Below are positions 16,087 to 24,029 of a DNA stretch of 64,000 nucleotides, in pieces. How positions within the stretch are numbered: the first letter of the stretch is position 1; every line of letters begins with the position of its first letter. Under the pieces are notes generated by a model, which worked only from the letters and a program-made list of their open reading frames with translations, was not told where the DNA came from and did not search any database. The stretch is from Paenibacillus sp. SYP-B3998 (lineage in GTDB: Bacteria; Bacillota; Bacilli; Paenibacillales; NBRC-103111): positions 71,504 to 135,503 of the forward strand of contig NZ_JAAIKC010000011.1 in assembly GCF_010820665.1 (NCBI RefSeq), given 5' to 3'. The translations under genes were made by a program, and so were the position numbers.

Positions 16087-16117
16087 ATCATCGCCTCCTC
16101 AAATGTGGGTACATCCT

Positions 16118-16124
16118 TAGTATG
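16118..16124 (-). promoter_or_regulatory. Sigma-G-type -10 element of the SASP gene
   Basis: The minus-strand heptamer CATACTA at 16118-16124 is a full match to the sigma-G -10 consensus and lies 31 bases before the SASP start, as expected for a forespore gene. The -35 region, about 18 bases further up, is only a weak match, so the call rests on the -10 and the gene type. Confidence 0.5.
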
Positions 16125-16174
16125 GCTGGTTCCTCGAAGTCGAAACGGATAAGATCTTGTCAACATGGGTAAAA

Positions 16175-16723
16175 TTATGGAGTAGTCGTACTTCCATCTG
16201 CATTAAGTAGGACGTAACTGCCACGCACCATGACATAAATGTCAGCCGTATTCTTCGGAACTGGCTTAATTCCTCGTCCATCGCGCGGGAAAATCAAAAG
16301 ATGATTCGTCGCGATCTCCGTACCTGCGGCAATATCCTTGCCACCGGTCACGTCGGGAATCCCGTTTTCGTCAGTGCTCACGGCAATTACCTTGCCAGAG
16401 CGAACAATAAATTCAGCGCCAGCGCTCGCGAATAACGTTTGTCCCGCTTTCAGCTGGACAACGGTAATCGCCGCTGGCGAAGAAGTTGAGCCTCCGTTGC
16501 TCCCACTATTAGGCTGGCTTCCGCCAGTATTGGCCGTGATCGCGGAGGCAACGATCTCTTTCACCTTGGCTTCGCTTAAGGTGTTCTGGTCGAAGTAACT
16601 TTTCGTAATTACCGGGTCCGTTGAGGAGCCGGGGGTTGGGGCTTCGGCTTTCGTTATAGATAGAATCGGAGAAAATAATAGTACGGATCCTAGCAGAACT
16701 ACTTTGATTAGTTTATTTCTCAT
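16175..16723 (-). CDS. Secreted protein of unknown function
   Basis: 182 residues. There is a signal peptide (about 1-27, KLIKVVLLGSVLLFSPILS, then KAEA). A serine/glycine/asparagine linker occupies roughly 68-85. The compact C-terminal part (90-175) includes LKAGQTLFASAGAEFIVRSG and a NHLLIFPRDGRGI block. That region is dense in short beta strands and could be a small surface domain. No catalytic motif is visible. ATG 9 bases after AAGGGGTG. It lies between the SASP gene and the S-layer genes, behind their terminator, so it is likely transcribed alone. Not recognised. Confidence 0.75.
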   Translation of the reverse strand: MRNKLIKVVLLGSVLLFSPILSITKAEAPTPGSSTDPVITKSYFDQNTLSEAKVKEIVASAITANTGGSQPNSGSNGGSTSSPAAITVVQLKAGQTLFASAGAEFIVRSGKVIAVSTDENGIPDVTGGKDIAAGTEIATNHLLIFPRDGRGIKPVPKNTADIYVMVRGSYVLLNADGSTTTP

Positions 16724-16752
16724 CTGTGCACCCCTTAGCTCAAAGTGAAAAT

Positions 16753-16786
16753 CAAAAAAAAGAAAGAGGCACGAATGCCCCTTTCT
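16753..16786 (-). terminator. Terminator of the third S-layer paralogue
   Basis: 11-bp stem (16761-16771 with 16776-16786, one G-T pair) closed by a TTCG loop on the minus strand and followed by eight T residues (16753-16760). A strong intrinsic terminator 29 bases after the gene stop. Confidence 0.9.
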
Positions 16787-16814
16787 ATTTTCAACACTAC
16801 ATAGTAGCCAATAA

Positions 16815-19800
16815 TTATTGGTTAGTTACGTAAGTTGTTACTTCTTTACCGTTACCAGTAGTTGCTTTAAGTGTGAAGGAAGTTGCTGTTGTTTTTGTCC
16901 AGTCGATTGCACCAGTTTGGCTGTTGATCTCAACTTTTGTACCCTCAGGTGCTTCAACAGTGTATCTTACTTGCAGCAATTTGTCATAGTCGTTTAGTTC
17001 TGCTTCATTGTACTCAACACCATATTGATCCACAATTTTAAGATCCATGTATTTCCAAGCAAGATCTAAGTGACCAGCTTTTTCATACTTCTCTTTACCA
17101 GTAAATTTATCAGCAGTAGGTGAATCCGCCTTAACCTCTACGTTAAACGAAGTTGTTTTGTAGTTGCCTTTAGCATCTTTGTAAGTAACTGTAATATCGG
17201 CTTTACCTGCTTTGTAACCAATTACTTTACCAATACCACCATTAGTATTTGTTTCTTTAGCTACTGCAGCAAGGTAAGTAGAGCTGGATACAGATGTAAC
17301 ACGATCTGATGAAATTGCAACATCATCACCAGAGGAATCTTTTGCAGTTACTTTGATGTCTCTAGCTACAGAAGATGTCAAAGCATCTTTTTGGTTTGCA
17401 GCAAGCAAGTCGCTATCAATAGCTGCAAATAAGCTAGTTGGCTTATTAAGCGCATATGTCAAGTCAACAATTTTAGGGTCAATGGAAGTGAAATCTCTAG
17501 TAGTCGTTGCAACTTCTTTACCAACATCGGAACCACCAACATATTTCAAAAGAGAAACTTTCAATGTTCCTTTTCCATAAACATTTGCAGACGATTTAAA
17601 GGTAAATCCATCATTGAAATTAGAGAAGTCACCTTTAGTATTGTAGTAATATACACTCGATACTTTACTTGTCCCTGGCAATTGAGAACCCAAGAATGAT
17701 TCATTTGAGTCTTGACCAACCACTGAAATTCCTGACAAAACTCCTGCACTATTTGCCTCATTTGTCAATTCAGCATACACACGGTAAGTTACACTCTGTC
17801 CATTTTCAATAACAGCAGTTTTGCCATCATATGCTTTACCGAATTGGTCACGAACTTCAATTTTAAAGTCGGATTTTCCACCAAGAACAGCCTTTGTTTT
17901 GTTTTTGTCAACAATGTACAAAGAATCAGCATAACGAGCTTTACCAATTTTGATTTGTTTGCTGATATTGCTGTTTACATTTGCTGTCGCGATGTAAGCA
18001 TTCAGATATGCAATGCTGTCAGCCGGTCCGCTAAATCTAGCAATTTTGATTCGACCTTTGTGTTGGCCACTTTTAACGATTGAAATTGCTGGAGTAGCAG
18101 CATCTAGAGAATCAATGTTAGAACCAGACAAATGAATTCTTGCATCTGTTCCTTTATCATCTTTACCCGCATTTTCGTTACTTGCGATGTCATCTTTGGA
18201 CAATTTATTGCCGCTTGCATCGTAAGCAATTAGATCAATGTATTTATCTGTATCTCCAGTTGAGAAATCTTCAGTAAGATCACCAAACTCAATTTTTGTA
18301 GCAAGTTTAGTGGAACCAACAGTGAATTTACCTGTTGCTGTCGAAGAACCAGAATAAACAGTAACTGTGTAGTCTCCAGCTTTATCTACATTGCCCGTCA
18401 GGGACAATTTGATTTCGCCAAAACCATCATTGTCAAAGTCACTATAGCTCTCTGCAGTTTTAACTTTCTCTTCATACGGAGCTACCATAACATTTACATT
18501 GCTAGTTGTGGAGTTCTTAGCATCATCATAAGCAACAGGGTTTCCATATTGATCGTACTGATTCATAGGGAAAATAACTGTTTCACCAGTTGATGAGAGA
18601 GCTTTCTTATCGTTGCTGTATTTAGGTTCGCCAAGTTCAAGTTTGGATACGAAAGGAACAGTACCAAGTTTGAATGTCTTTTGAACGCTGATACGAGTAT
18701 CGTTTTCATACACATAAACTGGAATCATTGTCATTCCTGGGCTAGTTGTTGTAGTCGATCCAACTGCGTTCAGCGTATCAACTTTAAGAATCAAGTTACC
18801 TTCAGTATCTTTAACCAAGTTAGAATCAAAACCAGAAACTACAGCAGTAAAGCTGCTAGCTGACTTGGAAACTGGCTCATCATATTGGTTTTTAGCAGAC
18901 AATTTAATTTGAGCTTTCTTTGTTTGTGCAATTGTATCGGATGCAGAAGCAAAATCAATTTTCTTAACTACTTCAGCTTCACCTTTGAAGGATGCAGTTG
19001 CTGTTCCTAGGGATGCAGCATCAATTCCAGAAAGAGCTACACTGTAGTCGCCATCTGTGATCTTAACTTCTGTCAAAGTCAGAACTACTGATTTCTTGTC
19101 ATCAGCAAATTTAGCTTCTGTTTTAACATCAACTGAACCTTTTTTCAGGGCAACTTTAGCTTTTTCAATGTCTACTGGTTTGTTGAAAGAAACTGTAACT
19201 TTTTTAACGCCAGTAGCTTTCGCTGCAGTTACGGATACTTTACCAACTGGAACGTATTGTTGTTTAGCTTCATAAGCGCCTGTCAAAAGCAAGTCGCGAG
19301 TTGCGTTGGATTGACCACCGAATTTGCCATCAGTGCCAGCTGGAAGAAGTTTCAATTCAAGCGCCAAAGCTACATAACCTTGTGCCCAATCGGAAACTGT
19401 TGCATCTGTACCAGTTTTAGCTTTAGCATCAGCGTCTTTACCAAGAACGCGAACCAAGAAAGTAGCTAGTTGTTCTTTAGTTACTTTACCTGCTGGGTTG
19501 TAAGTGTTTGCGCCGTAACCATCAGTGATTCCAGCTGTTTTCAAAGCTTCGATGAAAGGAAGTGCATAACCGTTAGCTGCATCGTCGGATTTAACGTCGG
19601 AGAAGCTGGAAGTTTTCAGGTCTTTGTTTACATCGATAAGAGTAATCAAAGCTGCAACTTTCGCGAATTGTGCACGGTTCATTTCTTCTTTCAGACCAAA
19701 CGTTGTTTCGCTTGTTCCGTCGAAGATACCAGCGCTAATTAAAGCGTCAAATTTCGCTTTTGTAGCTGCGTCAAGATCTTTAAGATCTGTGAAATCAGCA

Positions 19801-19880
19801 GATGTTTTACCAAATGCTACGGAAGAAAACATGGATAATGCCATTGCTGTAGAGAGAACTACGGATAAACTTTTTTTCAT
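16815..19880 (-). CDS. S-layer protein with N-terminal SLH domains (paralogue 3)
   Basis: Exported surface-array protein of 1021 residues. The start MKKSLSVVL (19878-19880) has AAGGAGGAG upstream and gives a classic signal peptide ending VAFGKT. Three SLH motifs follow at about 26-215: SADFTDLKDLDAATKAKFD, then GITDGYGANTYNPAGKVT, then WAQGYVALALELKLLP. They bind pyruvylated wall polymer. The remaining 800 residues are repeated Ig-like strand-rich domains rich in Thr, Ser, Asp and Lys. The N-terminal third is closely similar to the two paralogues upstream, but the body has diverged. An in-frame upstream ATG at 19961 with its own ribosome site is also open. Confidence 0.95.
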   Translation of the reverse strand: MKKSLSVVLSTAMALSMFSSVAFGKTSADFTDLKDLDAATKAKFDALISAGIFDGTSETTFGLKEEMNRAQFAKVAALITLIDVNKDLKTSSFSDVKSDDAANGYALPFIEALKTAGITDGYGANTYNPAGKVTKEQLATFLVRVLGKDADAKAKTGTDATVSDWAQGYVALALELKLLPAGTDGKFGGQSNATRDLLLTGAYEAKQQYVPVGKVSVTAAKATGVKKVTVSFNKPVDIEKAKVALKKGSVDVKTEAKFADDKKSVVLTLTEVKITDGDYSVALSGIDAASLGTATASFKGEAEVVKKIDFASASDTIAQTKKAQIKLSAKNQYDEPVSKSASSFTAVVSGFDSNLVKDTEGNLILKVDTLNAVGSTTTTSPGMTMIPVYVYENDTRISVQKTFKLGTVPFVSKLELGEPKYSNDKKALSSTGETVIFPMNQYDQYGNPVAYDDAKNSTTSNVNVMVAPYEEKVKTAESYSDFDNDGFGEIKLSLTGNVDKAGDYTVTVYSGSSTATGKFTVGSTKLATKIEFGDLTEDFSTGDTDKYIDLIAYDASGNKLSKDDIASNENAGKDDKGTDARIHLSGSNIDSLDAATPAISIVKSGQHKGRIKIARFSGPADSIAYLNAYIATANVNSNISKQIKIGKARYADSLYIVDKNKTKAVLGGKSDFKIEVRDQFGKAYDGKTAVIENGQSVTYRVYAELTNEANSAGVLSGISVVGQDSNESFLGSQLPGTSKVSSVYYYNTKGDFSNFNDGFTFKSSANVYGKGTLKVSLLKYVGGSDVGKEVATTTRDFTSIDPKIVDLTYALNKPTSLFAAIDSDLLAANQKDALTSSVARDIKVTAKDSSGDDVAISSDRVTSVSSSTYLAAVAKETNTNGGIGKVIGYKAGKADITVTYKDAKGNYKTTSFNVEVKADSPTADKFTGKEKYEKAGHLDLAWKYMDLKIVDQYGVEYNEAELNDYDKLLQVRYTVEAPEGTKVEINSQTGAIDWTKTTATSFTLKATTGNGKEVTTYVTNQ

Positions 19881-19970
19881 AACCTTTTTTTCTCCTCCTT
19901 GAATATCTTGGGTTTTATTTTTTAGGTTTCTTGAAGCAATATTTGAGCTCGATTCACTCATTGTCCGGTT

Positions 19971-19980
19971 CACCCCCTTT
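19971..19980 (-). promoter_or_regulatory. Second ribosome site in the S-layer paralogue 3 leader
   Basis: AAAGGGGGTG on the minus strand, 9 bases before an ATG (19959-19961) in frame with the S-layer gene. Initiation here would add 27 hydrophilic residues before the signal peptide. Tandem starts are known in the Bacillus (Brevibacillus) brevis wall-protein operon, so this may be functional. Confidence 0.4.
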
Positions 19981-20085
19981 CCAGAGTTGAGCACAATATA
20001 TAACTAAGTTCTCTTGCGACACTTTAGTCACATTTGAAACTAGTAAACTAATCCTTGGAAAAAACAGAGAGTCACACCAAGGTAT

Positions 20086-20114
20086 ATTATACATTGGTAG
20101 AAATCTGTCGTAAA
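20086..20114 (-). promoter_or_regulatory. Sigma-A-like promoter of S-layer paralogue 3
   Basis: On the minus strand TTTACG (20109-20114), 17-base spacer and a perfect TATAAT (20086-20091). It is the best promoter match upstream of this gene and gives a leader of about 200 bases. Confidence 0.55.
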
Positions 20115-20276
20115 GACTTTTTTTAGAATCTCAAACCAATAATGTTTTAAACACAAACTTTTTATTGTTTACTTGTTTTCAAAGTATTAAACGCAGCGCA
20201 CAAAAAAAAGTTGCGTTATTCTAAAAAAAGTTTTCAATAATTTTTCCATCCTTGGATATTTCGCATTTTTCAACGC

Positions 20277-20304
20277 AAAAAAAGAAGACGCACTAGGCGC
20301 CTTC
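20277..20304 (-). terminator. Terminator of S-layer copy A
   Basis: 8-bp stem (20284-20291 with 20297-20304, one G-T pair), 5-base loop, followed by seven T on the minus strand (20277-20283). It is the same element as in copy B, but one outer pair is lost. Confidence 0.85.
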
Positions 20305-20319
20305 CTTTCATTAAATCGA

Positions 20320-23307
20320 TTATTGGTGAGTTACATACGTTGTTACTACTTTACCATTAGCGGACATTGCTTTCAGCGTAAAGCTTGTGGAATCATTCAA
20401 CGTAATTTGACCAGTCACACTGTTTATTGTCGCTGCAGTACCACCAGCTGGCGTCACCGCATCTTCAAGTGTGTAACGGATTTGAGTAAGTGCATCATAG
20501 GCATTAATTTCTGTTGTTGTATACTCAACGCCGTACTGATCTACTACTTTCAGATCCATGTAATCGTATGCGTACGTTTTATTTGTAGTGCTAGTGTAAT
20601 CCTCATCAGCTGTAAGCTTGTCAACAGTAGGAAGCTCGTCTTTAACCTCTACTTGGAAGTTAGCTGTTTTAAAAGCATCTTTTGCATCCTTGTACATAAC
20701 GTTTACTGTTGCTGTGCCTTTTTTGTTACCCATAATTTTACCGTTACCACCATTGGCATTGGTTGGCTCTGCAACTACTGCATCGTAACCTGAGCTTGTA
20801 ATCGATGTAATTCTGTCTTCTGAAATCGCTACGTCATTACCTGCCGAGTCTTTTGCAGTAATCTTCACGTCTCTTGCAAGGGATGAAGTCTGAATGTTAG
20901 CCGCTGATTCATCAACGACTGAGCTATCAATCGCTGCATACAAGGTAGCAGGTTTATCAAGACCATAGGTCAGATCTACATTTGCTGGATCAAGTGCTGT
21001 AATATCTCTGGACAGGGTTTGAACTTCTTTCCAGTTCGCGCCACCATCTGTGGATTTTTGCAGAACTACTTTCACTGTTCCTTTTCCGTATGAACCTGCT
21101 TCTGTTTGGAATTTGAGCCCTTTATTGAAGAGATCAAATTTATCACTAGTAAACGTGTAGTGTTGACCGTTTGTAAGTGTACCCAGAACCGCTGTTGTCT
21201 CAGCTTCTTTACCGGTTAAAGTAACTGCTGAGTTAGCGTCAGCTGTGAAGTCAACGTATACAGAGTACGTTACATTGCTGGAACCTTCTGTAATTGTTCC
21301 TACAGAATCAATCTTCTTGCCATATTGGTCGCGAGCTTCGATTTTGAACTCAGAATCAGCTCCCAATATTGCTTTTGTTTTGTTCTCATCAACCATTTTC
21401 AAGGAATCAGCAAAGCGTGCTTTACCGATTTTGATTTGTTTGCTGATGTTGCTATTTACATTTGAAGTTGCGATATAGGCATTCAAGTATGCAATGCTAT
21501 CTGCAGGGCCTGTAACTTTAGAAATTTTAATTTGACCTTTGTGTTGGCCATCTTTAGCAATGACTGGTTGTTCTACATTAGAACCAGAAAGTTTGATTCT
21601 ATCGATGTTTTCCGCGCTCACCATATCATCTTTGGAAAGCTTCACTCCGTTTGCATCATAAGCAATCAGATCGATATATTTATCTGTATCTTGTGTAGCA
21701 AAATCTTCTGTCACTTCACCAAACTCAATTTTTGTAGCCAATTTGCTCGAACCGATTGCAAATTTACCAGTAGCGCTTGCTGAGCCAGCGTACACAGTTA
21801 CGTTGAAATCTCCGCCTTTGTCCACATTGCCTTTCAAAGACACTTTCACTTCTCCGAAGCCACTGTTATCAAAGTCGCCGTATTCAGTCGTAATGTGCTC
21901 ATCGTACGGGCTTACAATCGTATTGATATTGCTTGCCACATTATTAGCATCATCATAGGAAACAGGGTTTCCGTATTGATCAAACTGATTCAAAGCAAAT
22001 GTTGCTGTTTCGCCAGTTGTCGTAATCGATTTCTTGTCACCGCTGTATACAGCTTGACCAAGTTCGATTTTCGAAACAAACGGCTGGGAACCTAGTTTAA
22101 ATGTTTTTTGTGCACTGATACGCGTATCGTTGTTGTACACATAGACAGGAACCATCGTCATACCTGGGCTTGTATCGGATGTAGCGCCAACCATTGTCTT
22201 GGTGTTGATTTTAACTACCAGATTACCTTCGCTATCTTTTACAAGGCTGCTGTCAAAACCGGAAACAACGGCTGTGAAGTTGCTTGCAGACATATCAACT
22301 AATTCATTGTATTGGTTTTTAGCAGCAAGCTTCACTTGCGCTTTTGTTGTTTGTGCAACTGTATCGGAAGCAGAAACGAAGTCGATTGACTTAACGGACT
22401 CAGCTTCACCTTTGAAAGTCGCTGTTGTTTTATCTACAGCAGCTGTATCCAGGCCTGAAAGAGTTACTGTGTAATCTCCTTCCCCTACCTTTACATCAGT
22501 CAACGTTAGTACAGCAGACTTCTTATCGTCAGCAAACTTAACCGTCGTTGCTACATCAACTGTACCTTTTTTCAAAGTCATTTTCGCTTTATCAGTTTCT
22601 ACTGGCTTGTTAAACGTGACTTCTACTTTTTGTACGCCCGTTGCTTTTGCACCTGTTACAGATACTTTACCAGCCGGTACGTACTGTTGTTTAGCCTCAT
22701 AAGCGCCTGTCAGAAGCAAATCGCGAGTTGCGTTAGCCATGCCGCCAAATGTGCCATCAGTGCCATTGGAGAGCACTTTCAGTTCAAGTGCAAGCGCTAC
22801 ATAACCTTGTGCCCAGCCGGAAACCGTTACGTCTGTGCCTGTTTTCGCTTTTGCATCTGCGTCTTTACCTAGCACACGAACCAAGAATGTAGCTAGTTGT
22901 TCTTTAGTTACTTTACCAGCAGGGTTATATGTGTTTTCGCCGTAACCATCCGTTACGCCAACTGTTTTCAAAGCTTCGATGTAAGGAAGTGCATAACCAT
23001 TTGCTTCGTCGGTTACACTAACGTCAGTGAAGCTCGATGTTTTCAAGTCTTTGTTGATATCCAATCCCATGATCAAAGCCGCTACTTTCGCGAATTGCGC
23101 ACGGTTCATTTCTTCTTTCAGACCGAACGACGTGTCGCTTACGCCGTCGAAGATACCAGCACTGATCATCGCATCGAATTTCGCTTTCGTTGCTGTATCA
23201 AGATCTTTCAGATCGTTGAAATCTGCGGATGTTTTACCGAATGCTACGGATGAGAACATCGAAAGAGCCATTGCGGACGTTAATACGACGGATAAAGTTT
23301 TCTTCAT
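20320..23307 (-). CDS. S-layer protein with N-terminal SLH domains (copy A)
   Basis: 995-residue exported surface protein. The signal peptide is MKKTLSVVLTSAMALSMFSS and so on, cut near VAFGKT. Three SLH motifs lie at about 26-215 (ADFNDLKDLDTATKAKFDA; VTDGYGENTYNPAGKVTKEQ; WAQGYVALALELKVLSNGTD), followed by Ig-like repeats to the end. ATG 12 bases after AGGAGG. It is about 99% identical to the copy at 24030-27017. Differences include the residue changes Ala/Gly, Thr/Met, Glu-Pro/Ala-Ala and Lys/Asn, mostly in the body rather than the SLH anchor. It is likely a major array subunit; the copies may raise dosage or allow exchange. Confidence 0.96.
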   Translation of the reverse strand: MKKTLSVVLTSAMALSMFSSVAFGKTSADFNDLKDLDTATKAKFDAMISAGIFDGVSDTSFGLKEEMNRAQFAKVAALIMGLDINKDLKTSSFTDVSVTDEANGYALPYIEALKTVGVTDGYGENTYNPAGKVTKEQLATFLVRVLGKDADAKAKTGTDVTVSGWAQGYVALALELKVLSNGTDGTFGGMANATRDLLLTGAYEAKQQYVPAGKVSVTGAKATGVQKVEVTFNKPVETDKAKMTLKKGTVDVATTVKFADDKKSAVLTLTDVKVGEGDYTVTLSGLDTAAVDKTTATFKGEAESVKSIDFVSASDTVAQTTKAQVKLAAKNQYNELVDMSASNFTAVVSGFDSSLVKDSEGNLVVKINTKTMVGATSDTSPGMTMVPVYVYNNDTRISAQKTFKLGSQPFVSKIELGQAVYSGDKKSITTTGETATFALNQFDQYGNPVSYDDANNVASNINTIVSPYDEHITTEYGDFDNSGFGEVKVSLKGNVDKGGDFNVTVYAGSASATGKFAIGSSKLATKIEFGEVTEDFATQDTDKYIDLIAYDANGVKLSKDDMVSAENIDRIKLSGSNVEQPVIAKDGQHKGQIKISKVTGPADSIAYLNAYIATSNVNSNISKQIKIGKARFADSLKMVDENKTKAILGADSEFKIEARDQYGKKIDSVGTITEGSSNVTYSVYVDFTADANSAVTLTGKEAETTAVLGTLTNGQHYTFTSDKFDLFNKGLKFQTEAGSYGKGTVKVVLQKSTDGGANWKEVQTLSRDITALDPANVDLTYGLDKPATLYAAIDSSVVDESAANIQTSSLARDVKITAKDSAGNDVAISEDRITSITSSGYDAVVAEPTNANGGNGKIMGNKKGTATVNVMYKDAKDAFKTANFQVEVKDELPTVDKLTADEDYTSTTNKTYAYDYMDLKVVDQYGVEYTTTEINAYDALTQIRYTLEDAVTPAGGTAATINSVTGQITLNDSTSFTLKAMSANGKVVTTYVTHQ

Positions 23308-23476
23308 AAGGGTTTGTTTCCTCCTAATATTTTTAAAGTTTTTTGTTATAAAAACTTATAACCAACGGGACGACTTTCCTTTTCAAACACTTTAGCTCAG
23401 AACAGTCTATCAAATAAGTATGGATTATCGTGTAGACATTCGTATATGAATCGTTCATCACCTCGGCTACAAACTT

Positions 23477-23505
23477 AGTATACTATCTTCTATACCTGAT
23501 TTCAT
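23477..23505 (-). promoter_or_regulatory. Promoter candidate of S-layer copy A in a conserved block
   Basis: On the minus strand ATGAAA (23500-23505), 17-base spacer and TATACT (23477-23482). It sits in a block of about 58 bases (23464-23522) shared with the region before copy B, although the sequences between this block and the duplicated leader have diverged. Such local conservation supports a working promoter with a leader of about 160 bases. Confidence 0.5.
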
Positions 23506-23756
23506 TGATAACAATTTTCCAATTGTTTCACACCCAACAAGCACTAACTGAAGCCCTAATAACATTCAAGGGACGTAGTCGCCAGCGATTTATTACACTA
23601 GCACCTCTTACTTCTCCCATAGAGCAAGCTTACTACCTATTTATGAACAAACTGAGAATAGAAACTGAGCAGTAACTAAAAGTTAGCTTAAAATAACCTG
23701 AAAAAACCGGATTCAAAACTGACGAAATTCGGCTTAGGTCGTGTAAATAGCTATAT

Positions 23757-23798
23757 AACTCATTACAACCGCCTCTATAATGAGTTCATTGTTTTTTT
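23757..23798 (+). terminator. Terminator-like hairpin facing the plus strand
   Basis: Perfect 9-bp AACTCATTA/TAATGAGTT stem with a 12-base loop, followed on the plus strand by CATTG and a run of seven T. The minus strand has no such tract. No plus-strand gene precedes it. Confidence 0.45.
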
Positions 23799-23985
23799 AC
23801 AATTTCTTCACAAATTACTGATCGCAGTTTGAATGCCCCTTCATTCAACACCACAATATTCAAATATATCTATTAATAAAATAGAGATTCTTTCGGATCT
23901 TGAATTATGATTAGCGCTACTTTAGGGGATAGCTGAGATACCCCTCGCTACCCTTTTGCAGGATATAGTTTCATATTTTCAACGC

Positions 23986-24015
23986 AAAAAAAGGAAGACG
24001 CACTAGGCGCCTTCC
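23986..24015 (-). terminator. Terminator of S-layer copy B
   Basis: 9-bp stem (23993-24001 with 24007-24015, one G-T pair), ACTAG loop region, followed by seven T on the minus strand (23986-23992). Confidence 0.88.
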
Positions 24016-24029
24016 TTTCATTAAATCGA

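Larger units (their letters stand above)
19881..20276 (-). other. Long leader and upstream region of S-layer paralogue 3
   Basis: Gene-free apart from an in-frame open extension of the S-layer gene (to 19994). It holds a sigma-A-like promoter at 20086-20114 and thus a leader of about 200 bases, as is common for abundant S-layer mRNAs. A second ribosome-site-like AAAGGGGGTG is at 19971-19980. The stretch 20120-20270 is AT-rich with no feature seen. Confidence 0.6.
20267..23376 (-). repeat. Tandem duplication, copy A (S-layer gene with leader and terminator)
   Basis: Near-identical to 23976-27086. The repeat covers the terminator, the whole 995-codon gene, the ribosome site and about 70 bases of leader. 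Protein copies differ at about nine positions, and third-base changes are scattered along the gene. Confidence 0.95.
23308..24029 (-). other. Intergenic region between the duplicated S-layer genes
   Basis: 722 bases without a convincing gene on either strand. From the copy A end it holds the duplicated leader (to 23376), with a 7-bp GTTATAA/TTATAAC hairpin and the ribosome site. Next comes a conserved upstream block with a promoter candidate (23464-23522), then AT-rich sequence with one plus-strand terminator-like hairpin (23757-23798). The terminator of copy B follows (23986-24015). The stretch 23530-23750 shows nothing recognisable. Confidence 0.6.

Noticed and set aside
22897..23253. Open plus-strand frames opposite the S-layer genes (also in copy B and paralogue 3)
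   Set aside because: They mirror codon choice of the minus-strand genes, are Cys/Phe/Tyr-rich nonsense proteins, appear at the same place in each paralogue and have no ribosome sites.
23530..23750. Remnant of a third duplicated S-layer gene or an insertion element in the gap
   Set aside because: No SLH-like frame, no inverted terminal repeats and no transposase trace could be read; the sequence is plain AT-rich.
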